This document shows, one piece after another, positions 62,647 through 64,000 of a stretch of 64,000 nt of DNA (the stretch's first letter is position 1; each line of letters opens with the position of its first letter). Both the position numbers and the translations under genes were made by a program. The notes beneath the pieces are model-generated. The model was not told the origin of the DNA. It was given only the letters and a program-made list of their open reading frames with translations, and made no database searches. Source of the DNA: Pelobacter sp. GTDB taxonomy: Bacteria > Desulfobacterota > Desulfuromonadia > Geobacterales > Pseudopelobacteraceae. The stretch spans positions 124,001 to 188,000 of the forward strand of contig JAVBXN010000008.1 of the NCBI GenBank assembly GCA_030824515.1. Direction: 5' to 3'.

Positions 62647-63296
62647 CTTTTACCGCAGCTGCAACTGCACGAACAGTCCAGCCCGCTGGCCTTTTCAAAC
62701 GATTCGCGCCCTTCCCGGAAGGCCAGCCAGGCGATCAGCAGTGCGCCAATCGCATCCAGGCTGCCGATGCCGGTAAGTTCATAACCGACACTGGACACCA
62801 TCAGCACCAGCGACAGGTAGAGACAGGCCCTGGAGCAGGCCGCATCGGCCAGGATGGCATTGGAGCCGAGCTGCTTTCCGACCCGGGTCTTCTGTCGGAT
62901 CAGGTACCACATGAAAGAGACGGAGCCCAGCGACACCGCGATGCCCCACAGCGTGGTCTCCGGCTTGTGCTGCTGGTAGAGGCTGATCATCGCAGTCAGG
63001 GTCAGGCCGGCCGTCAAGAGGTAAAAGGACGCGCCGGTGATACGCAGCGCCCGCCGCTCGAATTCGTCGCGCGTCTCGCCGCCGTTGGCGCTGATCCTGC
63101 GCAGCATGTGCCAGACACCGACCGCCGAGATCACCTCGATAAAAGAGTCCACGCCGAAACCGAACAGCGACAGGGTTTCATCGGCCGCGCCGGCCCAGAC
63201 CGAGACCAGCCCCTCGATGATGTTGTAAAAAATCGTGAACAACGCCAGATACCTGGCGCGGGCAAACAGTTGCGCAGTGCTTTGCTGTTCCATCAC
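62643..63296 (-). CDS. CDF-like membrane protein with Cys-rich tail
   Basis: 217 residues. Six hydrophobic segments in the pattern of cation diffusion facilitator membrane domains, with FGFGVDSFIEVISAVGVW and SNAILADAACSRACLY where metal-site residues are expected. The second site differs from the usual HxxxD form. The cytoplasmic domain of classic CDF proteins is absent, and the chain ends LDCSCSCSCGKS, a likely metal-binding tail. It is first in an operon with a sensor kinase and sigma-54 regulator, which suggests metal or envelope stress control. Confidence 0.8.
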   Translation of the reverse strand: MMEQQSTAQLFARARYLALFTIFYNIIEGLVSVWAGAADETLSLFGFGVDSFIEVISAVGVWHMLRRISANGGETRDEFERRALRITGASFYLLTAGLTLTAMISLYQQHKPETTLWGIAVSLGSVSFMWYLIRQKTRVGKQLGSNAILADAACSRACLYLSLVLMVSSVGYELTGIGSLDAIGALLIAWLAFREGRESFEKASGLDCSCSCSCGKS

Positions 63297-63314
63297 AGGT
63301 CAGATCCGGTCATA

Positions 63315-63623
63315 TTATTTTTCCAGCGAGCGGCCGGCCTGGCGCCAGCCTGACATGTGACCATCCAGCAGATCCACGTTAGTGTAACCGAACATGCTCA
63401 GCACTGCCTTTGCCAGCTGGGCCCGGGGACCGTGCTCGCAGGTGACGACCAGCTCGGCGTCCCTGGCCGACGGGAGCTGTGCCATCCTGAACAGGATTTT
63501 CCAGGTCGGGGCATGGAGCGCGCCCGATATGTGCCCGTGACGGAACTCCATGCCGCTGCGGACATCCACAACGGTGGGAGGTTGTTTCGATTTCATTCGT
63601 TTTGCCAACTCGGCTGACTGCAT
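63315..63623 (-). CDS. Rhodanese-like sulfurtransferase domain protein
   Basis: 102 residues, a single rhodanese domain: TVVDVRSGMEFRHGHISGALHAP at the start and the active-site Cys in VVTCEHGPRAQLAKAVL. The loop after Cys (EHGPRAQ) is slightly longer than the most common CRxGxR form. It is cytoplasmic. It lies 18 bases upstream of the CDF-like gene on the same strand. Confidence 0.88.
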   Translation of the reverse strand: MQSAELAKRMKSKQPPTVVDVRSGMEFRHGHISGALHAPTWKILFRMAQLPSARDAELVVTCEHGPRAQLAKAVLSMFGYTNVDLLDGHMSGWRQAGRSLEK

Positions 63624-63655
63624 CTTAACCCCTTAAATTAGTTTAAAGAATCCTG

Positions 63656-64000
63656 TCATTCGCCCAGACTCCTCATGGCGTCACGCAACGCCGACAGTTT
63701 ATACGGTTTGGATATAAACCCGTCCAAACCTTTTCCGGCAAACTTCCGCGTAACTTCGTATTCGCTGTAGCCACTGGAAATGATTACCCTGGCATCGTGT
63801 TTCAGCATCCGCAACTCATTGAAAGCCTGCTCGCCGTCAATGTGCGGCATGGTAAGATCCAGAATCACGGCATGGATGTCGCTACGGCTCTTGAAGACAT
63901 CCAGCGCCTCCCGGCCATCGGAGGCGGTTACCACATCAAAGCCCAACTCCATAAGCATTTCCCGGCCTATGTTGCGGACGGTTTCCTCGTCATCCGCCAG
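63656..64000 (-). CDS. Receiver domain protein, cut by window end
   Basis: The frame stays open to the last base and begins in-window with LADDEETVRN, the acidic pocket of a receiver domain. The phospho-Asp lies in HAVILDLTMPH, then VIISSGYSEYEV and a Lys in FISKPYKLSAL complete the domain. The C-terminus follows directly, so this is either a single-domain regulator or, more likely, the terminal receiver of a hybrid kinase encoded beyond the window. Confidence 0.88.
   Translation of the reverse strand: MADDEETVRNIGREMLMELGFDVVTASDGREALDVFKSRSDIHAVILDLTMPHIDGEQAFNELRMLKHDARVIISSGYSEYEVTRKFAGKGLDGFISKPYKLSALRDAMRSLGE

Overview
The window looks like a chromosomal segment of a strictly anaerobic deltaproteobacterium of the Geobacter/Pelobacter group (Desulfuromonadia). 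This is inferred from gene content: a futalosine-pathway menaquinone enzyme (MqnD), a fused NfnAB/SudAB-type flavoprotein, an aldehyde:ferredoxin oxidoreductase with its own MoaD and E1-like partners, iron alcohol dehydrogenases, PEP-CTERM secretion, type II secretion, several sigma-54 response regulators and a radical SAM/SPASM enzyme. Most of the DNA is GC-rich. AT-richer patches mark acquired genes near 1.0-4.0, 29.8-30.8 and 38.0-41.3 kb.

Layout. 0-0.7 kb: end of an M48 protease. 1.0-4.0 kb: a gene-cassette array with attC-type recombination sites and no integrase (BrnT/BrnA toxin-antitoxin, a PIN-like protein, two membrane proteins). 4.1-10.3 kb: DUF4337 protein, MqnD, SulP transporter, chemoreceptor, PEP-CTERM protein. 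10.3-23.1 kb: a fermentation and redox block with dtd, a sigma-54 two-component pair, an iron alcohol dehydrogenase and the fused NfnAB-like enzyme on the minus strand. A MOSC/DNA-binding chimera lies divergent to a second alcohol dehydrogenase that has a clear sigma-54 promoter and upstream dyads, followed by AOR-MoaD-ThiF. 23.2-32.4 kb: hybrid sensor kinase with an orphan substrate-binding protein, small membrane and secreted proteins, transglutaminase-like protein, serine hydrolase, DUF362 ferredoxin-like protein.

32.5-35.4 kb is a compact three-gene operon: a PH-like membrane protein, a radical SAM/SPASM enzyme, and a small protein ending in Cys-(Asn)14-Gly. 35.4-44.6 kb is a complex I fragment (nuoH, I, J, K, L). 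It is split between nuoK and nuoL by a second block of gene cassettes with the same attC style as the first, and between nuoH and nuoI by an ankyrin protein and palindromic repeats. Dispersed palindromic repeats also lie in frame inside nuoL and in the nuoJ tail. 44.7-51.2 kb: gspC-D-E-F with dapF. 51.3-58 kb: Nramp transporter and a 1714-residue secreted repeat protein. 58-62.6 kb: an outer-membrane/secreted three-gene set beside a sigma-54 two-component system. 62.6-64 kb: CDF-like membrane protein, rhodanese, and part of a receiver domain.

The most unusual things are the integron-type cassette arrays, one inside a respiratory-chain operon, and the radical SAM/poly-asparagine operon. No tRNA, rRNA, CRISPR array, transposase or integrase gene was recognised.
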